64,000 bases of DNA, from NCBI RefSeq assembly GCF_002015045.1, contig NZ_MUXX01000006.1:71263-135262 (forward strand), given 5' to 3'. The notes below the pieces were generated by a model. It did not search any database. It had not been told where the DNA came from and saw only the letters and a list, made by a program, of their open reading frames with translations. This DNA comes from Haemophilus paraphrohaemolyticus. GTDB taxonomy: Bacteria > Pseudomonadota > Gammaproteobacteria > Enterobacterales > Pasteurellaceae. Positions 26,784-37,298 of this stretch are shown piece by piece. The number at the start of each line of letters is the position of its first letter. Positions within the stretch are counted from its first letter, which is position 1. The position numbers and the translations under genes were made by a program.

Positions 26784-28070
26784 TTAAACCGCTTGTTCGC
26801 GAGCCACTGCTCGGTAGCCAATATCACGGCGATAAAAACACCCTTGCCATTGGATTTGTTCAGCTAGTTGCAACGCCGATTGTTGTGCTTCATACACCGA
26901 ATTACCTAATGCAGTTGCACAAAGCACGCGACCACCATTGGTCAGCAATTTTTCACCTTGTTTTTCAACGCCTGCGAGGAAAACTTTTTGTGTTGTGGTT
27001 TCTGCTGGAATACCTGAAATTTCATCGCCTTTGTGGTAATCATTCGGATAGCCTTCTGCTGCCAGAACAATGCCAAGTGCGGCTTGTTCACGCCATTTTG
27101 ATTGAATTTGATCTAATTCTCCGTCGCAGGCTTTTAAGCAGAGCTCAACTAAGTCAGACTCTAAACGCATCATAATTGGCTGGGTTTCAGGATCGCCAAA
27201 ACGACAGTTAAATTCGATTACTTTTGGCTGACCGTTTGGCATAATCATTAAACCGGCATAAAGGAAACCTGTGTAAACATTGTTTTCTTCCGCCATGCCA
27301 CGAACGGTTGGATAGATAATTTGTTCCATCACACGTTGGTGGATTTCTGGCGTTACTACTGGCGCTGGAGAGTATGCCCCCATTCCGCCTGTATTCAAGC
27401 CTTTATCACCCTCTCCAACACGTTTATGGTCTTGGCTGGTCGCCATTGGTTCGACGTTTTTACCGTCTACCATCACGATAAAGCTTGCTTCTTCACCATC
27501 TAAAAATTCTTCGATAACCACACGACTCCCTGCATCGCCAAAAGCGTTGCCAGAAAGCATATCTTTTACTGCTTCTTCGGCTTCTTGCATCGTCATTGCA
27601 ACAATTACGCCTTTGCCTGCTGCCAAGCCATCTGCTTTAATCACAATAGGCACGCCTTTTTCGTGCAAGTAAGCCAGTGCAGGTTCAACCTCAGTGAAGT
27701 TTTGGTATTCTGCGGTTGGAATGTTGTGGCGAGCCAAGAAATCTTTAGCAAAGGATTTTGAACCCTCTAATTGGGCAGCGGTTTGCGTTGGGCCGAAGAT
27801 TTTTAAGCCATTTGCACGGAAAGCATCTACTACACCTGCCACGAGCGGTGCTTCAGGCCCGACGATGGCTAAGCCGATTTGGTTTTCTTGGGCAAATTGC
27901 ACCAAGGCGGTCAAATCTGTGCCAGAAATAGCGACATTTTCAATGCCTTCTTCTAATGCCGTGCCCGCATTACCTGGTGCAACAAAGACTTTGTCCGCCA
28001 AAGGCGATTGACGTACTTTCCAAGCTAAAGCGTGTTCACGACCACCGTTACCAATAATGAGAATATTCAT
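26784..28070 (-). CDS. purD: Phosphoribosylamine-glycine ligase
   Basis: This 428-residue ATP-grasp enzyme performs the second step of purine synthesis. Visible motifs are the N-terminal [12 protein letters not shown] (about residues 7-18), [12 protein letters not shown] near 142-153, and [12 protein letters not shown] near 284-295. purH is not adjacent. A PurR-like operator lies 23 bases upstream of the start (28093-28108). Confidence 0.96.
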   Translation of the reverse strand: MNILIIGNGGREHALAWKVRQSPLADKVFVAPGNAGTALEEGIENVAISGTDLTALVQFAQENQIGLAIVGPEAPLVAGVVDAFRANGLKIFGPTQTAAQLEGSKSFAKDFLARHNIPTAEYQNFTEVEPALAYLHEKGVPIVIKADGLAAGKGVIVAMTMQEAEEAVKDMLSGNAFGDAGSRVVIEEFLDGEEASFIVMVDGKNVEPMATSQDHKRVGEGDKGLNTGGMGAYSPAPVVTPEIHQRVMEQIIYPTVRGMAEENNVYTGFLYAGLMIMPNGQPKVIEFNCRFGDPETQPIMMRLESDLVELCLKACDGELDQIQSKWREQAALGIVLAAEGYPNDYHKGDEISGIPAETTTQKVFLAGVEKQGEKLLTNGGRVLCATALGNSVYEAQQSALQLAEQIQWQGCFYRRDIGYRAVAREQAV

Positions 28071-28092
28071 TTAAAATCCTTAAAATTAAATA

Positions 28093-28108
28093 AAGCAAAC
28101 GATTGCGT
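28093..28108. promoter_or_regulatory. PurR-type operator before purD
   Basis: AAGCAAACGATTGCGT agrees with the PurR consensus ANGCAAACGTTTNCNT at all but one defined position. Confidence 0.6.
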
Positions 28109-28195
28109 AAGTTTACGCTATTTTTCAAAAAACGCCTAGCAATAAAATTTGCAAATCTTTTTTTAAATTTTACCGCTTGAATTTTATGCTTTTGC

Positions 28196-28223
28196 TTGAT
28201 CGAGCGGTTTAAACCTGTATAAT
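28196..28223 (+). promoter_or_regulatory. Promoter of the S6 operon
   Basis: TTGATC at 28196-28201 and TATAAT at 28218-28223 are separated by 16 bases. It lies about 100 bases before rpsF and points into the leader. Confidence 0.65.
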
Positions 28224-28232
28224 TAGCTCGTT

Positions 28233-28277
28233 CAGTCACATTTGTTTTTAATCCTTGCTTCCACAAGTTGGTGACTG
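28233..28277 (+). promoter_or_regulatory. Structured rpsF leader, possible S6:S18 control element
   Basis: CAGTCAC (28233-28239) pairs with GTGACTG (28271-28277), closing a 31-base internal region just after the predicted transcription start. S6:S18 autoregulation through the rpsF leader is known in many bacteria. I cannot confirm the specific CCG-loop signature here. Confidence 0.4.
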
Positions 28278-28314
28278 GCTAAAGTTGGAGGCTGCTAACC
28301 CGTAAGGATAGTCA

Positions 28315-28680
28315 ATGCGTCACTACGAAATCGTTTTTATGGTTCACCCGGACCAAAGCGAACAAGTACCAGCAATGATTGAGCGTTACACAGCATCTAT
28401 CAAAGAAGCTGGCGGTCAAATTCATCGCTTAGAAGATTGGGGTCGTCGTCAATTAGCATACCCAATCAACAAACTTCACAAAGCACACTACGTGTTAATG
28501 AATGTAGAAGCACCACAAAGTGTAATCGATGAGTTAGAAACTAACTTCCGTTACAACGATGCAGTTCTTCGCAACTTAATCGTTCACACTAAAGCTGCAG
28601 TAACTGAAGCTTCACCAATGGCTAAAGCAAAAGAAAGCAAAGCGGTTGAAGTAGCAGCTGAAGTAGAAGCAGGCGAATAA
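28315..28680 (+). CDS. rpsF: 30S ribosomal protein S6
   Basis: This 121-residue protein begins [19 protein letters not shown], the usual S6 start, and contains [12 protein letters not shown]. It has a C-terminal extension rich in Ala/Lys/Glu. It is the first gene of rpsF-priB-rpsR-rplI. Confidence 0.97.
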   Translation: MRHYEIVFMVHPDQSEQVPAMIERYTASIKEAGGQIHRLEDWGRRQLAYPINKLHKAHYVLMNVEAPQSVIDELETNFRYNDAVLRNLIVHTKAAVTEASPMAKAKESKAVEVAAEVEAGE

Positions 28681-28682
28681 TT

Positions 28683-29232
<550 letters not shown>

Positions 29233-29248
29233 TTAAGGAGCGAGTACA

Positions 29249-29698
29249 ATGCAAGTTATTTTATTAGACAAAGTTGCTCACCTTGGTGGTGTTGGCACAC
29301 AAGTTGAAGTTAAATCAGGCTTTGCACGTAACTACTTAATCCCACAAGGTAAAGCAGTTATGGCAACAGCAGCAAACATTGCTCACTTCGAAGCTCGTCG
29401 TGCAGAATTAGAAGCAAAAGCAGCTGAAGCATTAGCAGCAGCACAAGCTCGTGCAGCTCAAATCGCTGAAATCGCAGCAGTTGCTATCGCTGCAACAGCA
29501 GGTGATGATGGTCGTTTATTCGGCTCAATCTCTGCAAGAGACATCGCTGAAGCATTAACAGCTGCAGGTGTTGAAGTAGCTAAATCTGAAGTTCGTTTAG
29601 GCGAAGGTCCGCTTCGTGCAACTGGCGAACATCAAGTTAAAGTTCACTTACACCCAGAAGTGAACGCAGTAGTTACTGTAAACGTAGTTGCTGAATAA
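29249..29698 (+). CDS. rplI: 50S ribosomal protein L9
   Basis: This 149-residue protein has the L9 N-terminal domain ([32 protein letters not shown]), an Ala/Glu-rich connecting helix and the C-terminal domain. It is the last gene of the S6 operon, with a terminator 17 bases after the stop. Confidence 0.97.
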   Translation: MQVILLDKVAHLGGVGTQVEVKSGFARNYLIPQGKAVMATAANIAHFEARRAELEAKAAEALAAAQARAAQIAEIAAVAIAATAGDDGRLFGSISARDIAEALTAAGVEVAKSEVRLGEGPLRATGEHQVKVHLHPEVNAVVTVNVVAE

Positions 29699-29714
29699 TC
29701 TAAAAGATTATAGA

Positions 29715-29740
29715 AAAACCCAGCTTAGGCTGGGTTTTTT
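29715..29740 (+). terminator. Terminator of the S6 operon
   Basis: AAAACCCAGC and GCTGGGTTTT pair around TTAG, followed by TT. Confidence 0.9.
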
Positions 29741-29857
29741 GTAGGTCTGCTATGCCCCTATTATGCCTTATGCCATGTTGTATCTAGCTATAGAACGGCA
29801 TATAGGACAAAATAGTTCAGACATTATGAGAGATTGATGAAGCTAAATCCGCTTATA

Positions 29858-30403
29858 TTATTTTGAATTCTTCATTAAATCCTTAGGATCTTTTCCATAA
29901 GGTAAAGACCACCAAGAAGACTTAACAAGTTCTTTTTTTATCTCTCTACTAGCTAACCAAGAATAATGTGAGCGGAATTTCTCACTATCTTCAGCAAAAT
30001 TGTCACGAAATTGACCATTTCCTAGAAAACGTATTGCATTAAAGTTACCCACATAAAGCACTTCACCTTTATTAATTTTAAAAGTAAGTGGCTCTGTTGG
30101 TTCTTTAGCATCACCACCTTCTGTTCTAATTAATCTCCAAGAAGTAAATTTATAGTTTCCTTCTGGCAATGTGAATCCTCTAAAGAATTTTTCTCCACGT
30201 ACTTTTCCTCCCTCAATCTTCTCGCCCCAATCATTCACCCTTAAATTGCGTTCTACACCATTAGAATCCACTACAGTGAAGGCAACACCTGTAGCGGTAA
30301 AAAGAGCGCGATCGGTAACAGGTAAAAGAAGCACGCCTCCTTCTTGAAAATTTGGAGTTTCAAACATTGATATTCCACCATTAATGGAACAGCCTGTTAG
30401 CAT
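29858..30403 (-). CDS. Lipoprotein of unknown function, signal peptide truncated
   Basis: From the ATG at 30403 the protein has 181 residues and begins MLTGC, where LTGC looks like a lipobox. A signal peptide needs about 15 more residues. The frame upstream adds hydrophobic LFSFFLF but hits a TGA immediately before it, and this is where the valS terminator stem lies. So the n-region of the signal appears to be lost, and the gene may be a 5'-truncated pseudogene or use an unusual start. The mature part is beta-rich (FRGFTLPEGNYKFTSWRLIR, GEVLYVGNF), with no recognised domain. Confidence 0.55.
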   Translation of the reverse strand: MLTGCSINGGISMFETPNFQEGGVLLLPVTDRALFTATGVAFTVVDSNGVERNLRVNDWGEKIEGGKVRGEKFFRGFTLPEGNYKFTSWRLIRTEGGDAKEPTEPLTFKINKGEVLYVGNFNAIRFLGNGQFRDNFAEDSEKFRSHYSWLASREIKKELVKSSWWSLPYGKDPKDLMKNSK

Positions 30404-30417
30404 AAAGAGGAAGAAAG

Positions 30418-30453
30418 AAAAAAGTCAGTAAATCAAACGATCCACTGACTTTT
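30418..30453 (-). terminator. Terminator after valS
   Basis: On the minus strand AAAAGTCAGT pairs with ACTGACTTTT, followed by T. It overlaps the expected signal-peptide region of the next gene. Confidence 0.8.
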
Positions 30454-30462
30454 ATTATTTCA

Positions 30463-33327
30463 TTACAACGCCTCAATCGCCTTATACTGCTCTTGGATTT
30501 TTTCTAATCCAGATTGGTATTCCGCTTGTTTTTCGCGTTCTTTTGCAATCACCGTTTCAGGTGCTTTAGCTACGAAAGCTTCGTTGCTGAGTTTGTTCTC
30601 GATACGTTTAACTTCGTTCTGATATTTTTCAATCTCTTTAGTTAAACGGGCAAGCTCTGCTTCTTTATTGATAAAGCCCGCCATTGGTACTAGCAATTCA
30701 GCATTGCCAACTAATTTCGCTACCGCAAGTGGTGCTGCTTCGTTTGCCGCTAACACTTGAACATTATCTAATTTCGCCATGGCTTTTAAAAGAGCGGTCT
30801 GTTTTTCGAGAATTTTTGCATTTTCTGCGCTTAAATTACGGAATAACAGATCTAAGCCTTTGCTTGGTGCGATGTTGCTTTCTGCACGAATATTACGTAC
30901 CGCAACAATTACTTCTTTTAACCACTCAATTTCAGCTTCTGCTTCTGGATCAAAGCCGTTCTCTTCCACTTGTGGGAAAGGTTGCAACATAATGCTGTCA
31001 GCAGTAATGTCCACAAATCCTTTCACTTTTTGCCAAATTTCTTCGGTAATAAATGGAATGAGCGGATGTGCTAAACGTAATAATTTTTCTAACACGTGAA
31101 CTAAGGTTTGGCTTGCCGCACGGATTTGTGCTGCATTACCGTTTGCAAATACTGGTTTAGTCAATTCTAAATACCAGTCACAGAATTGGTTCCAGGTAAA
31201 TTCATAAATTGCATTGGCACAAAGATCGAAACGATATTGGCTTAATGAGTTACGGAAAGTTGCCACGGTACGATTGAATTCTGATTGAATCCAACGATCC
31301 GCTAATGAAAATTCGATCTCGCCTTCGCTTAAATCTAATTTGTCATTCGTAAGAACGAAACGGCTTGCATTCCACAATTTGTTACAGAAGTTACGGTAAC
31401 CTTCTAGGCGTTTCATATCCCAGTTGATATCGCGACCGTTTGAAGCCAATGCGGCTAATGTGAAACGTAATGCATCTGTACCGTGAGCTGCAATACCTTC
31501 AGCGAATTCTTTGCACGTTGCTTTAGCAATTTTTTCTGCTAATTGCGGCTGCATCATGTTGCCAGTGCGTTTTTCAAGTAAATCTTCAAGGCTGATACCG
31601 TCAATCATGTCGATTGGATCAAGTACGTTACCTTTCGATTTCGACATTTTTTGTCCGTTTTCATCACGGATCAAGCCTGTTACATACACCGTCTTGAATG
31701 GCACTTGTGGTTTGCCATTTTCATCTTTCACAAAGTGCATCGTAAACATAATCATACGTGCAACCCAGAAGAAGATGATATCAAAACCTGTGATTAACAC
31801 ATCCGTTGGGTGGAACATTTTGAGTTCTTTGGTTTGCTCTGGCCAACCTAAGGTAGAGAACGTCCATAAGCCTGATGAGAACCATGTGTCTAACACGTCT
31901 TCATCTTGCTTGAGTTCAACCGCAGAATCTAAGTTATATTTTGACCGCACTTCTTCTTCGTTACGCGCAACATAAACGTTGCCTTCCGCGTCATACCACG
32001 CTGGAATACGGTGTCCCCACCAAAGTTGGCGAGAGATACACCAATCTTGAATATCACGCATCCAAGAGAAGTAAAGGTTTTCGTATTGTTTCGGCACGAA
32101 TTGGATTTCGCCATCTTCCACCGCTTTAATCGCCACATCGGCAAGCGGTTTCACGCTCACATACCATTGGTCGGTTAGCATCGGCTCGATTGGCACACCA
32201 CCACGGTCACCATAAGGCACTTTCAAATCGTGTGGTTTGATTTCGTCTAATAAACCCAGTGCTTCAAAATCTGTCACGATTTTCTTACGTGCAATGAAAC
32301 GCTCTAAGCCACGGTAATCCGCAGGAATTGTTGCTTCATAACCAGCAAGTGGTTTGCCGTCAGTACCGATAATCTCCGCTTCATCACGAATATCCGCATT
32401 TAAGGTTAATACGTTGACCATCGGCAAGCTGTGACGTTTACCCACTTCATAGTCGTTGAAGTCATGCGCAGGGGTAATTTTTACCACGCCTGTACCGAAT
32501 TCACGATCGACGTATTCATCGGCAATAATCGGAATTTCACGGTTTGCTAACGGTAGAACGACTGTTTTACCGATCAAAGATTGGTAACGCTCATCTTCTG
32601 GATGGACCGCCACCGCTGTATCGCCCAACATTGTTTCTGGACGCGTGGTTGCGACGACTAGATAATCTGTACCATCTGCCGTTTTTGCACCGTTAGCTAA
32701 CGGATAACGGAAATACCAAAGGGAGCCTTTGCTCTCTTTGTTTTCTACTTCTAAATCAGAAATCGCGGTGTGGAGTTTTGGATCCCAGTTTACCAAGCGT
32801 TTGCCACGGTAAATCAAACCTTCTTCGTGCAAGCGAACAAACACTTCTTTTACTGCATTAGATAAACCATCGTCCATCGTGAAACGCTCACGTTCCCAGT
32901 CGATTGAGTTACCTAAGCGGCGCATTTGTTGGCTGATTGTGCCGCCTGAATAGGCTTTCCAATCCCAAATTTTATTGATAAATTCTTCACGACCATAATC
33001 ATGGCGGGTTTTACCTTCTTCTGCCGCAATTTTTCTCTCCACCACCATTTGGGTTGCGATACCGGCATGGTCTGTCCCCGCTTGCCATAAGGTGTTATGC
33101 CCTTCCATACGGTTAAAACGGATTAAGGTATCCATTAGGGTTTGTTGGAAAGCATGCCCCATGTGTAGGGAGCCTGTTACGTTCGGCGGCGGAATCGCAA
33201 TACAATAGCTCGGCGCATTTTCATTTTCAGACGGTTTAAAATAACCGCTCTCTTCCCAATGTTGATAAAGGGCTTGTTCTACCGCAGACGGATTAAAACG
33301 GTCTGCCATTTCAAATTTTTGTGTCAT
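30463..33327 (-). CDS. valS: Valyl-tRNA synthetase
   Basis: This 954-residue class I synthetase charges tRNA-Val and edits mischarged threonine. The HIGH motif is HMGH at about residues 55-58 ([12 protein letters not shown]) and the KMSKS motif about residue 556-560. A C-terminal coiled-coil arm is present ([17 protein letters not shown]). The length matches E. coli ValS (951). Confidence 0.97.
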   Translation of the reverse strand: MTQKFEMADRFNPSAVEQALYQHWEESGYFKPSENENAPSYCIAIPPPNVTGSLHMGHAFQQTLMDTLIRFNRMEGHNTLWQAGTDHAGIATQMVVERKIAAEEGKTRHDYGREEFINKIWDWKAYSGGTISQQMRRLGNSIDWERERFTMDDGLSNAVKEVFVRLHEEGLIYRGKRLVNWDPKLHTAISDLEVENKESKGSLWYFRYPLANGAKTADGTDYLVVATTRPETMLGDTAVAVHPEDERYQSLIGKTVVLPLANREIPIIADEYVDREFGTGVVKITPAHDFNDYEVGKRHSLPMVNVLTLNADIRDEAEIIGTDGKPLAGYEATIPADYRGLERFIARKKIVTDFEALGLLDEIKPHDLKVPYGDRGGVPIEPMLTDQWYVSVKPLADVAIKAVEDGEIQFVPKQYENLYFSWMRDIQDWCISRQLWWGHRIPAWYDAEGNVYVARNEEEVRSKYNLDSAVELKQDEDVLDTWFSSGLWTFSTLGWPEQTKELKMFHPTDVLITGFDIIFFWVARMIMFTMHFVKDENGKPQVPFKTVYVTGLIRDENGQKMSKSKGNVLDPIDMIDGISLEDLLEKRTGNMMQPQLAEKIAKATCKEFAEGIAAHGTDALRFTLAALASNGRDINWDMKRLEGYRNFCNKLWNASRFVLTNDKLDLSEGEIEFSLADRWIQSEFNRTVATFRNSLSQYRFDLCANAIYEFTWNQFCDWYLELTKPVFANGNAAQIRAASQTLVHVLEKLLRLAHPLIPFITEEIWQKVKGFVDITADSIMLQPFPQVEENGFDPEAEAEIEWLKEVIVAVRNIRAESNIAPSKGLDLLFRNLSAENAKILEKQTALLKAMAKLDNVQVLAANEAAPLAVAKLVGNAELLVPMAGFINKEAELARLTKEIEKYQNEVKRIENKLSNEAFVAKAPETVIAKEREKQAEYQSGLEKIQEQYKAIEAL

Positions 33328-33374
33328 TGTTGCTCTCTTTCTATAAAATTCATATTGCTATATATTCGCACTAA

Positions 33375-33941
33375 TTATACAGAATATGTAACAGAATTAT
33401 TTTTCATTAACTCTTCTAATCTATTAATCTTATCTAAACAAGATATATCTGATGAGATATAAGTTTGCTCATAATTAGCTATATAAATAAAACTTTTTAA
33501 TTGTTCTGGGACATTTTCCAGTATATCTTGTATGATTCCTTTACTTGAGGGATCACTATCGTCCCAAATTACAATATCGCACTCTTGATTCCATTTATCT
33601 TTACTCGTTCTATCTGCAAATGCTCCAGCACTTAAATTACTACTACCAATTATTGAAATTAAAGGAAGACCTTGTTTTTTTGCTATAAAAATTTTTGCAT
33701 GGGAATTTGGCTTAAATTTATAAAAATTAGTTGAACAACTGGAGTTCTGATAATAGTTTTTCAGATTACCACAGAACTGGTTAAATTGTTTATTCCATGT
33801 TCCTCTATATAAACCATATATATCTATGTTAACTGTTCGAGTAGAATTAAGTGCACTTATTATCTCTAAACTAGTACTAAATTTATTTTCCTGAAAAAAT
33901 GCACTACATAAGACATATTTATCAAAATAACTATTGTTCAA
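33375..33941 (-). CDS. Phospholipase D-like nuclease domain protein
   Basis: This 188-residue protein has one HKD-type motif: SHAKIFIA (about residues 80-87) followed by IIGSSNLSAGAF. Single-HKD proteins act as dimers and include nucleases (Nuc) and restriction enzymes such as BfiI/NgoFVII types. The gene is much more AT-rich than its neighbours and lies between valS and a damaged region, suggesting transfer. The start here is TTG; in-frame codons continue upstream (EFFRNIILST) without ATG, so the N-terminus is uncertain and a frameshift is possible. No methylase gene is nearby. Confidence 0.6.
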   Translation of the reverse strand: MNNSYFDKYVLCSAFFQENKFSTSLEIISALNSTRTVNIDIYGLYRGTWNKQFNQFCGNLKNYYQNSSCSTNFYKFKPNSHAKIFIAKKQGLPLISIIGSSNLSAGAFADRTSKDKWNQECDIVIWDDSDPSSKGIIQDILENVPEQLKSFIYIANYEQTYISSDISCLDKINRLEELMKNNSVTYSV

Positions 33942-34034
33942 TGTAGATAAAATAATGTTTCTAAAAAATTCGGTTGTGCATCCTTTCTTAAAAAAATAGC
34001 AAATTTATACATTATAATCTCATCGTTACTTATT

Positions 34035-34349
34035 TTAGTTTACTAACCTAATTTCAATCACCCAAAACTCACTTTCATTGGGATAAATTGTTTTAATCAC
34101 TTCTTTCAACTCATCCAACCTCATATTCTCCTGCTTGGCATGTTGTTCCGCCAGTTCATCAATGGTAATCGGTGACACACTTAACACTTCAATGGTGCAG
34201 AAATATTGATTATCTTCAAACCGCCCAACACGTAAGATATCGCCTGCTTTAAAATGGCTTTCCGATTTATCTCGAATCGTGATAGTTTTACGCCCGGCGA
34301 GAATATCGGTTTCGAAGCGTTGGTAGAAGGTGATGTCGTTGGATTGCAT
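34035..34349 (-). CDS. yqfB: N4-acetylcytidine amidohydrolase YqfB (ASCH domain)
   Basis: This 104-residue ASCH-fold protein is close to E. coli YqfB over its full length ([21 protein letters not shown], then [12 protein letters not shown] and [15 protein letters not shown]). E. coli YqfB removes the acetyl group from N4-acetylcytidine; the catalytic Lys/Thr/Glu region [15 protein letters not shown] is intact. AAGGAAAACT precedes the ATG. Confidence 0.9.
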   Translation of the reverse strand: MQSNDITFYQRFETDILAGRKTITIRDKSESHFKAGDILRVGRFEDNQYFCTIEVLSVSPITIDELAEQHAKQENMRLDELKEVIKTIYPNESEFWVIEIRLVN

Positions 34350-34357
34350 AGTTTTCC

Positions 34358-34525
34358 TTAAAAAGCAGTTGTTTTTTCTTCAATAAATTTATCAATATCC
34401 TCAAACGCATTCTGCAATCGCTCAATATGATAAATCTCATACATATCGTAAATAAACTGCGTTAATCCTAATTCTTCCCATTGATTTAGAATTTTATCTG
34501 CCGAGCTGCTTGGGTTAATTTGAGG
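34358..34525 (-). pseudogene. 3' remnant of a lost gene upstream of yqfB
   Basis: A minus-strand frame reads SSSADKILNQWEELGLTQFIYDMYEIYH and on to FIEEKTTAF before its stop, with protein-like composition, but is closed on the 5' side by TGA at 34526 and has no start codon. It resembles the C-terminal half of a small helical cytosolic protein (perhaps DUF4375-like, weak). It ends 8 bases before yqfB. Confidence 0.45.
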
Positions 34526-34710
34526 TCAAATAGAAACCACAGCCAAAATCTAACGGTCTTAAATTTGGGAAATTTTAGGTGTTTGAACCGCTACATTACT
34601 GCCGTGAGATAAATTCGTTATTGTTTAAATCCCAAAATCACCAAATTTATTAAGCAAAAGATTCTACCAGAAAATCCGTAAAAAATCCTGAAATTCCCAC
34701 CGCTTGTTGA

Positions 34711-34741
34711 TGAAAAAAGGCTAGTTTTGCAACTAGCCTTT
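34711..34741 (-). terminator. Terminator after satP
   Basis: AAGGCTAGTT (34717-34726) pairs with AACTAGCCTT (34731-34740). On the minus strand six T follow. Confidence 0.85.
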
Positions 34742-34756
34742 CGTTCATTTTAGGCA

Positions 34757-35326
34757 TTATTTTTTCGGATTGCCTACTGGTAATACTTCACGACCAAAGC
34801 TGTCGTTGATGATGTCTGCTGCAGCTAAGTAGAACGCCAATAACGCAGTTAATAAACCGAAGTTACCACCAATGTTGGTTAATGTAGTGTTGTGCGTGAA
34901 ATCACCAGCTGCTAATAAGTAGAATGTGATAGTTAATGCTGCAAAAATCGCTTGTAATGCACGTGCTTTAGCGAGTGTGCCGATAAACATCATCAGTGTG
35001 AATGTTCCCCATGCGATTAAGTACCAACCCACGAAATCGTGGCTCACGCCTTCAGAGAAGAATACTTTGAATAATGCAAATGAAATCCAGAATGCACCAT
35101 AGCTAGTAAATGCGGTAAAACCAAATGTGTTGCCTTTTGAGAATTCAAAAAGACCCGCCAACATTTGTGCTAAGCCACCAAATGCAAAGCCCATTGCCAG
35201 TACTAAGCCAACATTTTCGCCGCCGAAAGTGCCGTTATTGATAAGGCTTAATAACCAAGTTGTTAATGCAAAACCGCATAAACCAAGTGGTGCTGGGTTT
35301 GCCGTTAAAGAGTGTTGATTTGACAT
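34757..35326 (-). CDS. satP: Acetate/succinate transporter SatP (YaaH family)
   Basis: This 189-residue, six-helix membrane protein of the AceTr (GPR1/FUN34/YaaH) family has the signature NPAPLGLCGFALTTW near residues 10-24. It takes up acetate and succinate with protons. AGAGGTC precedes the ATG. It is monocistronic with its own terminator. Confidence 0.92.
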   Translation of the reverse strand: MSNQHSLTANPAPLGLCGFALTTWLLSLINNGTFGGENVGLVLAMGFAFGGLAQMLAGLFEFSKGNTFGFTAFTSYGAFWISFALFKVFFSEGVSHDFVGWYLIAWGTFTLMMFIGTLAKARALQAIFAALTITFYLLAAGDFTHNTTLTNIGGNFGLLTALLAFYLAAADIINDSFGREVLPVGNPKK

Positions 35327-35504
35327 GAAAGACCTCTATTATGTCGAGTAAAAAACATTGGCTCAAGTTTCCACCTGTGCCAATGTCGGGAAAAACGGCA
35401 CAATTATTTGTGCCACAAAAATAATGGTTTGCAACCATAGTGTTTAATGTCGAGACGAGTTCAACATGCCCCTACAGCTACATGCTTTATTATTTAACAA
35501 GCGG

Positions 35505-36545
35505 TTATTTTCCGCCTGTTTTTAGCAAGTTCCAGTATTTTTCGTAGATTTCTACAGCTGGACCTACATCCGCTTGTAAAACGCCTTTGTTAATCTCCTC
35601 ACTTGGTGGGAAAATTAACGGATCACTTGCTAACTCTGGAGAAAGCAATGCTTTAACACCTTCATTTGGCATAGAGAAGCCCATTGTTTCAATTACTTCT
35701 TTCGCACTTTCTGGGCGAAGTAAGAAGTCGATAAATTTATGTGCCGCTTCTTTATTTGCTGCACCTTTTGGAATCACATAGTTATCCATCCAAAGCACGG
35801 CACCTTCTTTCGGGAAGATAAATTGCAAGTCTGGATTTTCACTTTTCGCACGGTGAGCAGAACCAGACCACTGCATACCTACCGCTACTTCGCCTTGTAA
35901 ATAAGGCATTTCAGGCGAGTCTGAATTGAACACTAACACATTCGGCACGATCGTTTTTAAACGCTCATAAGCCGCCTTGATTTCTTCTTCATTTCCAGTG
36001 TTTGGTGATTTGCCGTCTAACAACAATGCTATATGGAACACTTCACGCGGATCGTTCATTAGTAACAACTTGCCTTTGTATTCATCACGCCATAAATCGC
36101 CCCAGCTGCTGATTGTTTTCGGATCAATATCTGCAGCATTCACACCAATCCCTGTTAAGCCATAAACATAAGGAAGAGAGTATTTATTCTCTGGATCAAA
36201 TGGCTTACCCATTAAATCAGGGGTAATATTTTTTAAATTGGTTAGCTTAGATTTATCTAATTCTGCCAACATTCCTTCTTTCGCCATTTTGCCCACATAG
36301 TAGCTTGATGGGAAAACGATGTCATAACCTGTTGAATTTGAAAGTTTTAATTTGGAATACATCTCCTCATTACTTTCAAAAGTGGAATAAATTACTTCAA
36401 TGCCTGTCTCTTTGGTGAATTGTTCCAATAATGAAGATGGCACGTATTCCGTCCAGTTATACACATAAAGTTTTTCTGCGGCATTCGCCATCACAGAAGA
36501 AAACGCCATTGCTGTTATAGCTAATTTTGCGAAAAATTTTTTCAA
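35505..36545 (-). CDS. potD: Spermidine/putrescine-binding periplasmic protein, PotD-like
   Basis: This 346-residue ABC-transporter binding protein has a signal peptide ending MANAA-like at about residue 22, and mature protein starting [20 protein letters not shown], the PotD/PotF pattern. The polyamine-binding Trp/Tyr/Glu pocket stretches ([34 protein letters not shown]) are present. The permease and ATPase genes are not adjacent; solitary extra potD genes are known in Haemophilus. The nearby gss gene also handles spermidine. Confidence 0.9.
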   Translation of the reverse strand: MKKFFAKLAITAMAFSSVMANAAEKLYVYNWTEYVPSSLLEQFTKETGIEVIYSTFESNEEMYSKLKLSNSTGYDIVFPSSYYVGKMAKEGMLAELDKSKLTNLKNITPDLMGKPFDPENKYSLPYVYGLTGIGVNAADIDPKTISSWGDLWRDEYKGKLLLMNDPREVFHIALLLDGKSPNTGNEEEIKAAYERLKTIVPNVLVFNSDSPEMPYLQGEVAVGMQWSGSAHRAKSENPDLQFIFPKEGAVLWMDNYVIPKGAANKEAAHKFIDFLLRPESAKEVIETMGFSMPNEGVKALLSPELASDPLIFPPSEEINKGVLQADVGPAVEIYEKYWNLLKTGGK

Positions 36546-36691
36546 TTTTTTGTCCTCTCAGAAGTAATGTGAGATAAGAAGTAAAGTGAGAAATAAGAAA
36601 ACGAACTTCGGTTGTTCTATGCTCATCCCCTATGCCTAAAAAGCGTGCAATTATAGCCATATTTCCTCACTTTAGCTAGCCATAGGCACGA

Positions 36692-37093
36692 TTATTTGCC
36701 TGTCTTCTCCCACAAAAACTCAATCACCACCTGTGCTTTTCGTGCTTTTGGGCTATGTTGTAAATAATACAAAGAAATGGGCGGATATTGTCGTCCATGT
36801 TTTTGCAGAATCGGGACGAAATCGTCTTTGTCTTCAAATGCTTGCATATTTAGCTCGAAAATTCGCTCGATGCTTAAGCCTTGGCGGGGGGAGTCTGCGA
36901 TTATTTTGGGATCATTGCACAGTAAAAGTGTGTTGATGTTCATTGCCGTATCTTGACTATCAATGTTCAGTACCAATGGTTCAATGCAGTTTGATGAAAT
37001 AAAGCGGTAGCCAATATTCAATAAAGGCTGGTTGGAATTTATTGCGTTAGGCAAAACGGTGACGAAGACGGTATTCAACGTGCAGTCGATCCA
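36692..37093 (-). pseudogene. C-terminal fragment of a LysR-type regulator
   Basis: The frame carries only the end of a LysR substrate-binding domain (DDFVPILQKHGRQYPPISLY, then QHSPKARKAQVVIEFLWEKTG). It is open upstream to a TGA at about 37097, and no helix-turn-helix half exists in the preceding 200 bases. About two thirds of the gene is missing. The first possible start is TTG at 37078. It is treated as a 5'-truncated pseudogene. Confidence 0.65.
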
Positions 37094-37298
37094 GAATGCT
37101 CAGATCATTATAGTTTCCCAGACTTACTTTGAAACTTTACGATGAGTGGCACATAAGCGTGGTTACCTCAGTTAAAAGGGTAAGAAGCGAAGATCTAGGA
37201 TTTATAATGATAAAAATCCTGTTTTGAAAAACATTATTTCAACGGGATAAACAATTAAGCGGTAAAATTCTCATCAAATCTTACCGCTCTTCTCTTTC
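37079..37298. other. Non-coding gap upstream of the LysR remnant
   Basis: These 220 bases contain no convincing gene. Near the gss end, AGCGGTAA (37258-37265) and TTACCGCT (37281-37288) can form a weak hairpin that may terminate gss on the minus strand. Confidence 0.4.

Noticed and set aside
28048-28266. Minus-strand frame between purD and rpsF
   Set aside because: It overlaps the purD start, its operator and the S6 promoter; composition is not protein-like.
31511-31975. Plus-strand open frame opposite valS
   Set aside because: It lies fully inside the conserved ValS coding region on the other strand; no start signal.
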